Part shown: positions 26,301 to 34,853 of the stretch, in pieces
How positions within the stretch are numbered: the stretch's first letter is position 1
Layout of the letters: the number at the start of each line of letters is the position of its first letter
From: Ruminiclostridium cellulolyticum H10
GTDB lineage: Bacteria > Bacillota > Clostridia > Acetivibrionales > DSM-1351
Direction of reading: 5' to 3'
NCBI RefSeq assembly: GCF_000022065.1
Contig: NC_011898.1
Span: 781,501 to 845,500 of the forward strand
Length of the DNA: 64,000 nucleotides
Position numbers and translations under genes: made by a program
Notes under the pieces: generated by a model
What the model was told of the DNA's origin: nothing
Database searches by the model: none
What the model saw: the letters and a program-made list of their open reading frames with translations, nothing else

Positions 26301-28184
26301 ATGTTTAAAAAAATAAGAAGGATATTGGTTGGCAAACCGTTGAAAAATGAAGCATTACAAGATCAAAAAATGGGAGTTCTCTGGGGACTGCCCATTTTAT
26401 CCAGTGATGCTATTTCATCAGTAGCCTATGCAGGACAGGAAGTACTGATGGTTTTAATACCTGCTGTCGGTATACTGGCGTTCAGACAATTGTCATATAT
26501 ATCTATTGCCATTATATGTCTGCTCATGATATTAATGTTGTCATACAGACAGGTAATTGACAGTTATCCAAACGGCGGCGGTGCCTATGTAGTTGCTAAG
26601 GAGAATCTTGGGGTTCTTGCAGGGGTTACAGCAGGTGCTGCATTGTCCGTAGACTATGTAATGACTGTAGCTGTGAGTATATCATCAGGAGTAGAACAAT
26701 TTACAACTGCTTTTAAGGTCTTTAAACCTTATTCGGTTGTTATAGCGGTTACTATGGTTATTTTGCTTATGATTGGAAATTTGAGAGGAATTAGAGAGTC
26801 TTCGAGAATGTTCGGTATTCCTGCGTATGCATTTATAATCGGTATGGTAGTTATGATAGTTGCCGGTTTTGCAAAGGTATCGGGGGGGTATGTACCTCCG
26901 CCGGCCCAGAATATGCCAGACGTTGTTAAACCGCTAACATTAATGTTGGTACTGACTGCTTTCTCAAATGGATGTGCAGCTCTTACTGGAGTTGAAGCTG
27001 TAAGTAATGCTGTACCGAACTTTAAGAGCCCAAGTACCAAATATGCTAAAAGAGTACTGTTTCTATTATCCATGGTTATTCTTGTTTTGTTCGGAGGAAG
27101 TTCTATCATAGCAAACATATACCATGTTAATCCGTCCAATGGAAATGCTATGCTGATAATGATAGCCGGTGAAATTTTTCATAATACCAAGTTTGATTTT
27201 ATGTTTTATTATATAACTGCAACCACATTTATCATTCTTGTTTTTGCAGCTAACACAGCGTACTCCGGTTTTCCAATGCTCATATCCATTATGGCGAAGG
27301 AAGGATATGCACCCAAACAGCTTAGCATGAGAGGCGACAGGCTCAGTTATGATAATGGAATAATCTTATTGTCTGTTCTTGCAAGTATATTAATGATTGT
27401 TTTTAAAGCTGATGTTTCAAAGTTAATCGGTCTTTATGCAATAGGTGTATTTATTTCCTTTACACTATCTCAGACAGGTATGTTTATAAAGTGGAGGAAC
27501 AATAAAGGTAAAGGCTGGATGCATAGAGCCATAATCAATGGAACAGGAGCAGTTGTTTCGGGAATTGTTGTTGTTATCATAGCCATTACAAAATTCAAAG
27601 AAGGAGCATGGCTGGTTGTAATACTCATACCTATTCTGATACTATTAATATTCAAGGTAAAGAAGCACTATGAAGCTGTTATGAGACAGTTAAGGCTCAA
27701 ACCCGAAGAGATAGCAAACTTCGATATAAATAAAGCTGTTTACAGAAACAGAGTAATTGTTCCGATTGAAAGTGTAAACAGGTCAAGTCTGAGAGCATTG
27801 CGGTATGCAAAAACCATATCTGACAATATCACTGCTTTCAGCGTGGTTATTGATGAAGCAGATGCGAAAAAAATAAAAGAGAAATACAATTCACTTAATA
27901 TGGATGATATACCTTTAGTTGTAAAATATTCACCTTTTAGAAAAGTTGTTGAACCGATGCTTAAATTTATTGAATCGGCTGAATACGATTATCAGAATGG
28001 GGATATGATAACGGTCATACTTCCGCAATTTGCGGTTAAGAAATGGTGGCATAAATTCCTGCACAACAATACCAGGTACTCTGTTGAGAAAGAGCTATTA
28101 AAGCACAAGCACATAGTTGTGTCTGTTATGCCATTACAATTACGAGATGACGATTTTGTTCTTAACAATCACAAATATGATTGA
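26301..28184 (+). CDS. KimA/YdaO-like APC-superfamily transporter (probable potassium importer)
   Basis: In Bacillus, KimA is a high-affinity potassium-proton symporter controlled by cyclic di-AMP. The 627 residues begin with a short cytoplasmic tail and the APC-type segment L-P-I-L-S-S-D-A-I-S-S-V-A-Y-A-G-Q-E, followed by about 12 membrane segments. A C-terminal cytosolic domain of about 150 residues (from Y-R-N-R-V-I-V-P-I-E-S-V) resembles a universal-stress-like fold. Length and layout fit KimA rather than ordinary amino-acid permeases, but substrate is inferred. The leader carries no recognisable ydaO-type cyclic di-AMP riboswitch. The ATG has GGTGAGG upstream. Confidence 0.8.
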   Translation: MFKKIRRILVGKPLKNEALQDQKMGVLWGLPILSSDAISSVAYAGQEVLMVLIPAVGILAFRQLSYISIAIICLLMILMLSYRQVIDSYPNGGGAYVVAKENLGVLAGVTAGAALSVDYVMTVAVSISSGVEQFTTAFKVFKPYSVVIAVTMVILLMIGNLRGIRESSRMFGIPAYAFIIGMVVMIVAGFAKVSGGYVPPPAQNMPDVVKPLTLMLVLTAFSNGCAALTGVEAVSNAVPNFKSPSTKYAKRVLFLLSMVILVLFGGSSIIANIYHVNPSNGNAMLIMIAGEIFHNTKFDFMFYYITATTFIILVFAANTAYSGFPMLISIMAKEGYAPKQLSMRGDRLSYDNGIILLSVLASILMIVFKADVSKLIGLYAIGVFISFTLSQTGMFIKWRNNKGKGWMHRAIINGTGAVVSGIVVVIIAITKFKEGAWLVVILIPILILLIFKVKKHYEAVMRQLRLKPEEIANFDINKAVYRNRVIVPIESVNRSSLRALRYAKTISDNITAFSVVIDEADAKKIKEKYNSLNMDDIPLVVKYSPFRKVVEPMLKFIESAEYDYQNGDMITVILPQFAVKKWWHKFLHNNTRYSVEKELLKHKHIVVSVMPLQLRDDDFVLNNHKYD

Positions 28185-28243
28185 TTTTGGCTAGTATGTT
28201 TATTAAAATTAAATAATATCATTATATAAATGAGGCGTGTCAA

Positions 28244-29221
28244 ATGAAATATAGTATTGGTGTTGAATTGGGAGTTAAAAATATCGTTGCAGGTATACTT
28301 GATAAAAATGGGAAATTAATTCGCCGAGATGCTGTACCAACGAATAAGAACAAGGATTTTAAAGAAATAATAAAGGATCTTTGTTCCTTAATAAAAAAAA
28401 TAACTGCAGACGAAGATATTGAACTAAGGAGTGTTAAGTATATAGGAGTAGGGTGCCCAGGAGTAACTGATAATAAGCATGGTGTTATTTTAAAAAACTA
28501 CTCCCTAAATTTCACCAACGCAAATGTGAGGGATGAAATTCAAAAGTATTTAAAAATTCCTGTTTTTATAGAAAACGATGCAAACTGCGTAGCAATAGCT
28601 GAATACCTGCTTGGTGCCGCATATGGTACTGAAAGCTCACTTATTATTAAGGTAGGTGTAGGTATCGGCGGGGGAATTATTATCGATGGTAGTATATATA
28701 ACGGATTTAACTTCGGCGGAACAGAATTCGGTCATATGGTTATAGATTATAAAGGAAGATCTTGCAGCTGTGGCAGAAAGGGTTGCTGGGAGCAGTACGT
28801 ATCCGGTTCTGCACTTATTGATCAAACCAGACAGCTGGCATCAGAGAACCCGGATTCCATTCTGGGCAATATGGTTAAAAACAATGTTGCACAGATAACT
28901 GAATTGACGATATTTGAAGCTGCCAAGGCCGGTGATGAAAAAGCAAAAAAATATTGTTCCGAATTCATAGACTATTTTGCTGAGGGATTAACAAACATTG
29001 TAAATATATTAATGCCGGAAGTTGTAATTATTGCAGGACCTATAAGTAAGCTGGGAAATACAATTGTAAAGCCGCTGGTTGAGCTTTTGAAAGAAAGAAT
29101 ATATTCAAAGGAGCTTAATCTTCCTGAGTTTAAAATGGCGGAAATGGGCAACGCAGGGATTATAGTCGGTGCTGCAATGTTGGGAGCTTTCAAGGATGAA
29201 AGACTGGACGATTTAGTTTAG
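28244..29221 (+). CDS. ROK family protein, possible sugar kinase with altered phosphate loop
   Basis: ROK proteins are sugar kinases (often glucokinase) or their repressor relatives. This one has no DNA-binding domain. The 325 residues show the sugar-binding ENDANCVAIAE, the GVGVGIGGGII loop, EFGH and the zinc motif C-S-C-G-R-K-G-C-W-E. The N-terminal phosphate-binding motif, normally DLGGTN or DIGGTK, reads V-E-L-G-V-K-N. The acidic residue is Glu, and the second Gly and the Thr are replaced. Activity may be changed or lost. The ATG has GAGGCG upstream. A small PC4-like gene follows by 26 bp. Confidence 0.88.
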   Translation: MKYSIGVELGVKNIVAGILDKNGKLIRRDAVPTNKNKDFKEIIKDLCSLIKKITADEDIELRSVKYIGVGCPGVTDNKHGVILKNYSLNFTNANVRDEIQKYLKIPVFIENDANCVAIAEYLLGAAYGTESSLIIKVGVGIGGGIIIDGSIYNGFNFGGTEFGHMVIDYKGRSCSCGRKGCWEQYVSGSALIDQTRQLASENPDSILGNMVKNNVAQITELTIFEAAKAGDEKAKKYCSEFIDYFAEGLTNIVNILMPEVVIIAGPISKLGNTIVKPLVELLKERIYSKELNLPEFKMAEMGNAGIIVGAAMLGAFKDERLDDLV

Positions 29222-29247
29222 TATAATTTGGGGAGGATTGTTGTTTT

Positions 29248-29472
29248 ATGGCTGAAATAAAGTTTAAAATAACCGAAAACATTGGTAACTTGTCAGAGTC
29301 TGGCAGAGGATGGTACAAGGAATTGAATTTGGTCAGCTGGAATGATAGAGACCCAAAATACGATATCAGGGATTGGTCTCCCGATCACGAAAAGATGGGT
29401 AAGGGTGTTACAATGACCAAAGAAGAACTGATAGAGCTCAAGAAACTTCTAAACAGCATGGAGGATATATAG
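29248..29472 (+). CDS. YdbC/PC4-like ssDNA-binding protein
   Basis: The 74-residue protein resembles the YdbC family of small proteins with the transcriptional coactivator p15 (PC4) fold, which bind single-stranded DNA as dimers. Visible family traits are the N-terminal beta strand I-K-F-K-I-T-E-N-I-G, the aromatic W-Y-K-E-L-N-L-V-S-W-N strand, the D-I-R-D-W-S-P-D-H segment with G-K-G-V-T-M-T, and a C-terminal helix E-E-L-I-E-L-K-K-L-L. GGGGAGG precedes the ATG. It probably shares a transcript with the ROK gene and is followed by a long hairpin terminator. Confidence 0.85.
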   Translation: MAEIKFKITENIGNLSESGRGWYKELNLVSWNDRDPKYDIRDWSPDHEKMGKGVTMTKEELIELKKLLNSMEDI

Positions 29473-29486
29473 TTCAGAAATAAAAG

Positions 29487-29566
29487 AGCAAATAAAGCAT
29501 AGTAACCCGTATAGCCAAGATATTATGGAATAATGGTTATTATGCTTATTTTATTTGCTGTTTTTA
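29487..29566 (+). terminator. long hairpin terminator after the PC4-like gene
   Basis: A stem of about 20 bp with small bulges pairs 29487-29507 with 29535-29559 and is followed by TTTTT. Confidence 0.75.
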
Positions 29567-29682
29567 TATTAAGTTCTCTGTACTATCCATGCAAAATTTA
29601 AATAAAAAAAGATAAAAGGCGGAAAATAAATCTTAATTAAGGTATACAGGCTTAAATTAAAATTCATTAAAATAATAGCTTG

Positions 29683-29732
29683 TTGACACAATATCTTGAG
29701 AATGATAGTATAAATAAACCAACATATTGTTA
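29683..29732 (+). promoter_or_regulatory. nrdDG promoter with two NrdR-like boxes
   Basis: TTGACA at 29683-29688 and TAGTAT at 29706-29711 have a 17-bp spacer. The NrdR box is acaCwATATaTwGtgt. 29686-29701 matches 13 of 16 positions and 29717-29732 matches 11 of 16, and each ten-base core matches at 9 of 10. The cores begin 31 bp apart, three helical turns, as in known NrdR box pairs, and straddle the -10. NrdR itself is not in this window. Confidence 0.7.
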
Positions 29733-29782
29733 TATACAATATATATTATACATATTGTTCTCAGCTACTGCCGTGGTTGGCC

Positions 29783-29909
29783 GTGGCCAGATTTGTTGTG
29801 CGATTTGGTATGCACATTTTTATTTATGTGCATATTTGCTTTTGGCAAATGGCTAATATTTTACTTAACTGCAAAAGAAAAAAATTAATTGAGAAGGGTG
29901 GCTGGCCAC
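29783..29909 (+). promoter_or_regulatory. structured nrdD leader with anti-start-site segment
   Basis: gtggccag at 29783-29790 is the exact complement of ctggccac at 29902-29909, the eight bases immediately before the nrdD ATG. Between them lie a 9-bp hairpin (29809-29817 with 29826-29834) and a 6-bp hairpin (29834-29839 with 29845-29850). Closing the outer stem would hide the ribosome-binding region. No known riboswitch motif was recognised. Confidence 0.45.
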
Positions 29910-32219
29910 ATGATTACCAAAATCAGAAAGCGTGACGGAAGAGAAGTTCCATTTAACATTGAAAAAATTGCAAATGCTATTTTCAAAGCAGCTAGTGCTA
30001 CCGGGGGCAAGGATTATAGGACAGCAATGGAATTGGCAGAGAGTGTTGTTGATTTTATTGAATCAAGTCTTGATAGAAAGGTACCCAGCGTTGAAGAAAT
30101 ACAGGATGCAGTTGAAAAAGTGTTAATCGAGACGGGTCATGCAAAAACGGCCAAGGAGTTCATCTTATACAGGGCAGACAGAACAAAGGTACGTGAAATG
30201 AATACACGCTTAATGAAGGTGTATGAAGAGCTTACCTTCAAAGATGCAAAAGATAATGATTTAAAGCGTGAAAATGCAAATATTGATAGTGATACTGCTA
30301 TGGGTACAATGCTTAAATATGGTTCGGAGGGTGCAAAGCAATTCTACGAAATGTATGTACTCAAGCCGGAGCATGCACGGGCACATAACAATGCAGATAT
30401 ACATATACATGACTTGGACTTTTTGACATTGACTACTACTTGCTGCCAGATAGATATTCAGAAGTTGTTTAAGGGCGGTTTTAGTACAGGACATGGGTAC
30501 CTGAGAGAACCTAACGATATTAGCAGTTATTCGGCTTTGGCTTGTATTGCAATCCAGTCAAACCAGAACGATCAGCATGGAGGTCAGAGTATTCCGAATT
30601 TTGATTACGGAATGTCAATGGGTGTTGCAAAGACCTTTGAAAAGGGCTATAAGCAGAATTTGAAAAAGGCATTGGAGCTACTGCTTGAAAACGATTTTAC
30701 AAATGAAATCTCTCAAGCCTGTGAAGAAATATATAAAGAAATAGGCATAAAGCCTGCATTAAATAGAATGGAACCTTATACAAAAGCAGAAAAGAAAATC
30801 CTATTGAAATATATTTCGGACGAAACATTGCTGGAAAAGGCCCAGAGTTTTGCAGTAAAGAAAACTGAAGAGGAGACGGATAGAATCACTTATCAGGCTA
30901 TGGAGGCTTTTGTACATAATCTGAACACCATGCATAGCAGAGCAGGGGCACAAACTCCTTTTAGTTCAATTAATTACGGAACCGACACATCTCCTGAAGG
31001 AAGGCTTGTGATTAAAAATCTTCTGCTGGCTACTGAAGAAGGCCTTGGAAATGGTGAAACCCCGATTTTCCCTATACATATATTCAAGGTAAAGGATGGA
31101 ATAAACTATAAGGAAAGCGACCCTAACTATGATCTTTTCAAGCTGGCATGCCGTGTAAGTGCAAAAAGGTTGTTTCCTAACTTTTCCTTTATTGATGCTC
31201 CATATAATCTCAGGCATTATAAGGAGGGAGAACCCAATACCGAAATTGCATATATGGGTTGCAGGACCAGAGTTATTGGCAATTCTTACGACCCGGAGAG
31301 AGAAGTAATATTCGGCAGGGGTAATTTGAGTTTTACAACTGTAAATTTACCTAGAATTGCACTCAGAAGCAATAAAAATCTTAATATTTTCTTTGAAGAA
31401 CTTGATAAGAAAATTGATCTGGTTATAGATCAGCTTTACGAAAGATATCTTATTCAAGCAAAGAAAAAAGTTAAAAATTTTCCTTTCCTTATGGGACAGG
31501 GTGTATGGATTGACTCTGATAATCTCGATTGGGAGGATGAAGTTGGTGAAGTATTGAAACATGGAACACTTACCATGGGCTTCATTGGCCTTGCAGAGTG
31601 TCTAAAGGCATTAATCGGCAAGCATCATGGAGAATCTGTACAAGCACAGAATCTGGGACTTGAAATTGTAGGATATATGAGAAAAAGGATGGATGAAGCA
31701 AGTGAAAAATACAGCATGAATTTTTCTCTTATTGCAACTCCTGCGGAGGGGACGTCCGGCAGGTTTGTAAAGTATGATAAGAATGTATTTGGCAATATAG
31801 AGGGTGTGACAGATAAGGAATATTATACAAACAGCTTCCATGTGCCTGTTTACTATAAAATAAATGCAATAGACAAGATAACTACAGAAGCTCCTTATCA
31901 TGAGTTAACTAACGGAGGACATATAACCTATGTAGAAGTTGACGGTGACCCATTGAATAACCTTGAAGCCTTTGAAAAGATAATCAGGGCAATGAAGGAG
32001 TCGGGAATAGGTTACGGATCAATAAACCATCCTGTTGACAGAGACCCTGTATGTGGATATACGGGAATAATAGGGGATACCTGTCCTAGGTGCGGCAGAG
32101 AAGAAGCCGATAGGCATTTTCAAAGGATCAGACGTATTACCGGATATCTTGTGGGGACACTTGAGCGCTTTAATGATGCTAAAAAAGCCGAGGTACGTGA
32201 TAGAGTCAAGCATATGTAA
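29910..32219 (+). CDS. nrdD: anaerobic (class III) ribonucleoside-triphosphate reductase
   Basis: NrdD reduces NTPs to dNTPs under anoxia using a glycyl radical made by NrdG. The 769 residues begin with an ATP-cone allosteric domain (KIRKRDGREVPFN, residues 4-90), then the catalytic barrel. Near the C-terminus are the zinc-site cysteines (V-C-G-Y-T-G and T-C-P-R-C-G-R) and the glycyl-radical motif R-I-T-G-Y-L. Upstream in-frame TTG 29889 and GTG 29898 are rejected because AAGGGTGG at 29893-29900 spaces correctly to ATG 29910. nrdG follows after a hairpin. A strict anaerobe would depend on this enzyme. Confidence 0.96.
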   Translation: MITKIRKRDGREVPFNIEKIANAIFKAASATGGKDYRTAMELAESVVDFIESSLDRKVPSVEEIQDAVEKVLIETGHAKTAKEFILYRADRTKVREMNTRLMKVYEELTFKDAKDNDLKRENANIDSDTAMGTMLKYGSEGAKQFYEMYVLKPEHARAHNNADIHIHDLDFLTLTTTCCQIDIQKLFKGGFSTGHGYLREPNDISSYSALACIAIQSNQNDQHGGQSIPNFDYGMSMGVAKTFEKGYKQNLKKALELLLENDFTNEISQACEEIYKEIGIKPALNRMEPYTKAEKKILLKYISDETLLEKAQSFAVKKTEEETDRITYQAMEAFVHNLNTMHSRAGAQTPFSSINYGTDTSPEGRLVIKNLLLATEEGLGNGETPIFPIHIFKVKDGINYKESDPNYDLFKLACRVSAKRLFPNFSFIDAPYNLRHYKEGEPNTEIAYMGCRTRVIGNSYDPEREVIFGRGNLSFTTVNLPRIALRSNKNLNIFFEELDKKIDLVIDQLYERYLIQAKKKVKNFPFLMGQGVWIDSDNLDWEDEVGEVLKHGTLTMGFIGLAECLKALIGKHHGESVQAQNLGLEIVGYMRKRMDEASEKYSMNFSLIATPAEGTSGRFVKYDKNVFGNIEGVTDKEYYTNSFHVPVYYKINAIDKITTEAPYHELTNGGHITYVEVDGDPLNNLEAFEKIIRAMKESGIGYGSINHPVDRDPVCGYTGIIGDTCPRCGREEADRHFQRIRRITGYLVGTLERFNDAKKAEVRDRVKHM

Positions 32220-32239
32220 GTAAATTAATAATAATGTAT

Positions 32240-32271
32240 AATATGCCAAATGCTAACTCATTTGGCATATT
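32240..32271 (+). other. 13-bp perfect hairpin between nrdD and nrdG
   Basis: 32240-32252 pairs perfectly with 32259-32271 around a 6-nt loop. It ends 16 bp before the nrdG start and lacks a T-run. It may stabilise the nrdD mRNA end or lower nrdG output. Confidence 0.6.
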
Positions 32272-32287
32272 TGATGTGGTGATAATT

Positions 32288-32797
32288 ATGGACAAACAGA
32301 TAAGAATATCCGGAATTATTAATGAATCTATTGTTGACGGTCCGGGAATACGAATGGTAATATTTGCACAAGGCTGCAGGCATAACTGCAAGGGGTGTCA
32401 CAATCCTCACACTCATCCAATGGATGGAGGTGAACTTGTTGAAATTGACAAAATAGTCGAGGATATTCGTAAAAATCCTCTTCTGGATGGTGTCACATTC
32501 AGCGGAGGAGAACCTTTTGAACAGGCGAAGGCTTTCGCTGCTCTTGCTAAACGGATTAATAAGCTTGGTCTGAATGTAATGGCTTATTCAGGGTATACAT
32601 TTGAACAGCTGATTGATGATTCCAAAGAGAGAAAAGAGCGGATGGAACTTCTTAATAATATAAAAATACTGGTTGACGGGCCGTTTATACAGGAACAGAA
32701 AGACCTTTTACTTAAATTCAGAGGTTCAACTAACCAGCGTATTATTGATGTTGTAAAAAGTCTTGCAAGTGGTAAAATAAAGCTTGCAGAAATTTAA
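32288..32797 (+). CDS. nrdG: anaerobic ribonucleotide reductase activating protein
   Basis: NrdG is the radical SAM activase that abstracts hydrogen from the glycyl residue of NrdD. The Cys motif C-x3-C-x2-C occurs as GCRHNCKGCHNP about residue 35, and the SAM-binding FSGGEPFEQ follows. The start ATG at 32288 begins M-D-K-Q-I-R-I-S-G, typical of the family. A longer in-frame start at 32234 is inside the intercistronic hairpin region and is rejected. The Shine-Dalgarno (TGGTGA) is weak, suggesting low translation relative to nrdD. The length is 169 residues. Confidence 0.95.
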   Translation: MDKQIRISGIINESIVDGPGIRMVIFAQGCRHNCKGCHNPHTHPMDGGELVEIDKIVEDIRKNPLLDGVTFSGGEPFEQAKAFAALAKRINKLGLNVMAYSGYTFEQLIDDSKERKERMELLNNIKILVDGPFIQEQKDLLLKFRGSTNQRIIDVVKSLASGKIKLAEI

Positions 32798-32895
32798 ATG
32801 AGTTTTCAGCTCTATAAATTATTAAGTGTATGATAACGTTAGTATACGGCAGCATTTAACCATATTTTTATGTGCTCGCCGGGAATGGAGTTACA

Positions 32896-34782
32896 ATGGT
32901 TAATTTATTTACGGTCAAACCCCAAAAGAGGATTGAATGGGGGTATGTATGTACTGCCATTCTGATAGCTGTTTTTACTGTATTTTTGACAATAACGGGT
33001 TTCCTCCTTCAACCAAATGACTTTCATACCATAGCATCTAATGTACTTAGGCATCCTACTTTATTTATACTTAACAGTTTTCCTGTTTTTGCAGGCATAT
33101 TATTTTTCTATCTGGTGTTCAACAATGTATTTTTCTCAGCTGCACTGGTTTCAACAGTGTTCCACGCAGCATCTCTTGTAAACCGCTTTAAGATTATTTT
33201 TAGAGATGACCCTTTTGTACCACAGGATGTGTTTCTTGGTGCAGAGGCGGCAAATATAATGTCTGATACAAAAATGAAGTTGGATTATACTCTAATCATA
33301 GCAATACTGCTTTTTTCTTTGGTCATGTTAATTTTAGGAGTATTTATAAAGTTTAAAAAAGTGAAATTGCCCCTTAAGGTAGCAGGATGTCTCGCTATAG
33401 TGGGGATAGCAATTTTATCAAATACTTTTGTGTACAGCTCCAGGGAAATATACGATAGAATGCCATCAAAGTCAAAAGCGTATGTAGCTGGTGTCTTTAA
33501 TGATGTTGGTTTTAATTATTGCTTTTTGTATAATTTGAGTGCATATAAGATGGAAGTGCCTGAAAACTACAGTAAGTCAGCGGCTGGAAAACTTGTAAAA
33601 AAATATACAAAAAGTAAAGCTGAGCCAAAGGTTAGGGCCAATGTAATAATAGTTATGAACGAAGCTTTTTCAGATATAAGTAGGGAAAAAGTATTTAATT
33701 TCAGCCCTGAGGATGATCCCCTTAGATATTTTAAGAACATAGGACAGGAAAATAATTCGATAACTGGGCAGGTGGTAGTACCTAATTTTGGGGGCGGAAC
33801 AGCAAATACGGAATTTGATGTAATGACAGGAATGCAGACATTAAACCTGAACACTGTACCCACTTCTGCTTTCAGACTTGTTCACCGGAATATCAAATCT
33901 ATAGCCGGAGTACTGGGAAGCGATTCATATAAAAAATATTTTATGCATCCCGGCGACAGTTGGTTTTATAACAGGGCAAACGTATACAGGTTCCTCGGAG
34001 TGGAAGAGCAGATATTTATAAATCAATTCAAAAAGCCGGAAGACTTAAAGGGGACGTTGATATCAGATAAGGCAGCAGGTGAAAAGATTATAAGCCTGTA
34101 TGAAAAAAATATGGCATCCGGCAAAAATCCTGTATTCAATTACAATGTAACTATTCAGAACCATATGCCTTATACTGCCAACAAGTACTACGGCTTAAAG
34201 ATCAAAGAAGTACCTACAGACAAAAAGCTGTCCTTTCAGGCTAAGACTCTTTTAGCAAATTATTTTGAGGGAGTTAGGGATGGGGACAAGCTGCTGAAAA
34301 CCCTCACAGATTACTTCAGGGAGAGACAGGAACCTGTCATTCTTGTGTTCTTTGGAGATCACAAGCCGTCCTTAGGTGACAGTTATCTTGCATACAGGGA
34401 AGCGGGTATAGATATAAATGAAAGCGGAACAATTGAGCAGGCCATGAAGAGTCGTGAAGTACCTTATATCATATGGGCAAATAAAAGTGCGGGCAATATT
34501 CTGGATTTCCCTAACGTTGTCAGAAACCTTGATTTACCCAAGGATAATACAATAAGTGCAAACTATCTTGGGCCAATTATTCTGCAATTGATGGGTTACG
34601 AGGGGTATGATCCTTATTTTGATTTTCTTAATGAATTGAGAAAGGAACTTCCGGTTATAACAAGATACAATTTTAAAACAAACAGCGGTTATACTGATAA
34701 GCTTTCCGAAAAACAGCAGGCTATGGTTAATGACTTCAGAATATGGCAGTATTACAGAATGACCAGTGATAAGGCAGACTGA
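32896..34782 (+). CDS. LTA synthase family sulfatase-fold membrane protein
   Basis: LtaS-type enzymes polymerise glycerol phosphate on lipid anchors outside the membrane. This 628-residue protein has about five N-terminal membrane segments (residues 10-200) and an extracytoplasmic sulfatase-like domain. The metal and catalytic residues are visible: Glu in NEAFSD, the nucleophile Thr in NFGGGTANTEFDVMTG, and Asp-His in FFGDHKPS. ATG 32896 with GGAG five bases upstream is preferred over GTG 32872, though spacing is short. The family also includes phosphoethanolamine and other phosphoglycerol transferases, so the exact polymer is uncertain. Confidence 0.88.
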   Translation: MVNLFTVKPQKRIEWGYVCTAILIAVFTVFLTITGFLLQPNDFHTIASNVLRHPTLFILNSFPVFAGILFFYLVFNNVFFSAALVSTVFHAASLVNRFKIIFRDDPFVPQDVFLGAEAANIMSDTKMKLDYTLIIAILLFSLVMLILGVFIKFKKVKLPLKVAGCLAIVGIAILSNTFVYSSREIYDRMPSKSKAYVAGVFNDVGFNYCFLYNLSAYKMEVPENYSKSAAGKLVKKYTKSKAEPKVRANVIIVMNEAFSDISREKVFNFSPEDDPLRYFKNIGQENNSITGQVVVPNFGGGTANTEFDVMTGMQTLNLNTVPTSAFRLVHRNIKSIAGVLGSDSYKKYFMHPGDSWFYNRANVYRFLGVEEQIFINQFKKPEDLKGTLISDKAAGEKIISLYEKNMASGKNPVFNYNVTIQNHMPYTANKYYGLKIKEVPTDKKLSFQAKTLLANYFEGVRDGDKLLKTLTDYFRERQEPVILVFFGDHKPSLGDSYLAYREAGIDINESGTIEQAMKSREVPYIIWANKSAGNILDFPNVVRNLDLPKDNTISANYLGPIILQLMGYEGYDPYFDFLNELRKELPVITRYNFKTNSGYTDKLSEKQQAMVNDFRIWQYYRMTSDKAD

Positions 34783-34804
34783 GATAAATAAGCTATAAAC
34801 ATAA

Positions 34805-34841
34805 AAAAACAAAATGAACATATTTTGTTCATTTTGTTTTT
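34805..34841. terminator. bidirectional terminator between convergent genes
   Basis: A 16-bp perfect stem (34805-34820 with 34826-34841) around a 5-nt loop has A- and T-rich outer ends. It separates the LTA-synthase-like gene from the minus-strand pantothenate kinase gene. Confidence 0.85.
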
Positions 34842-34853
34842 AGTATAATTACA

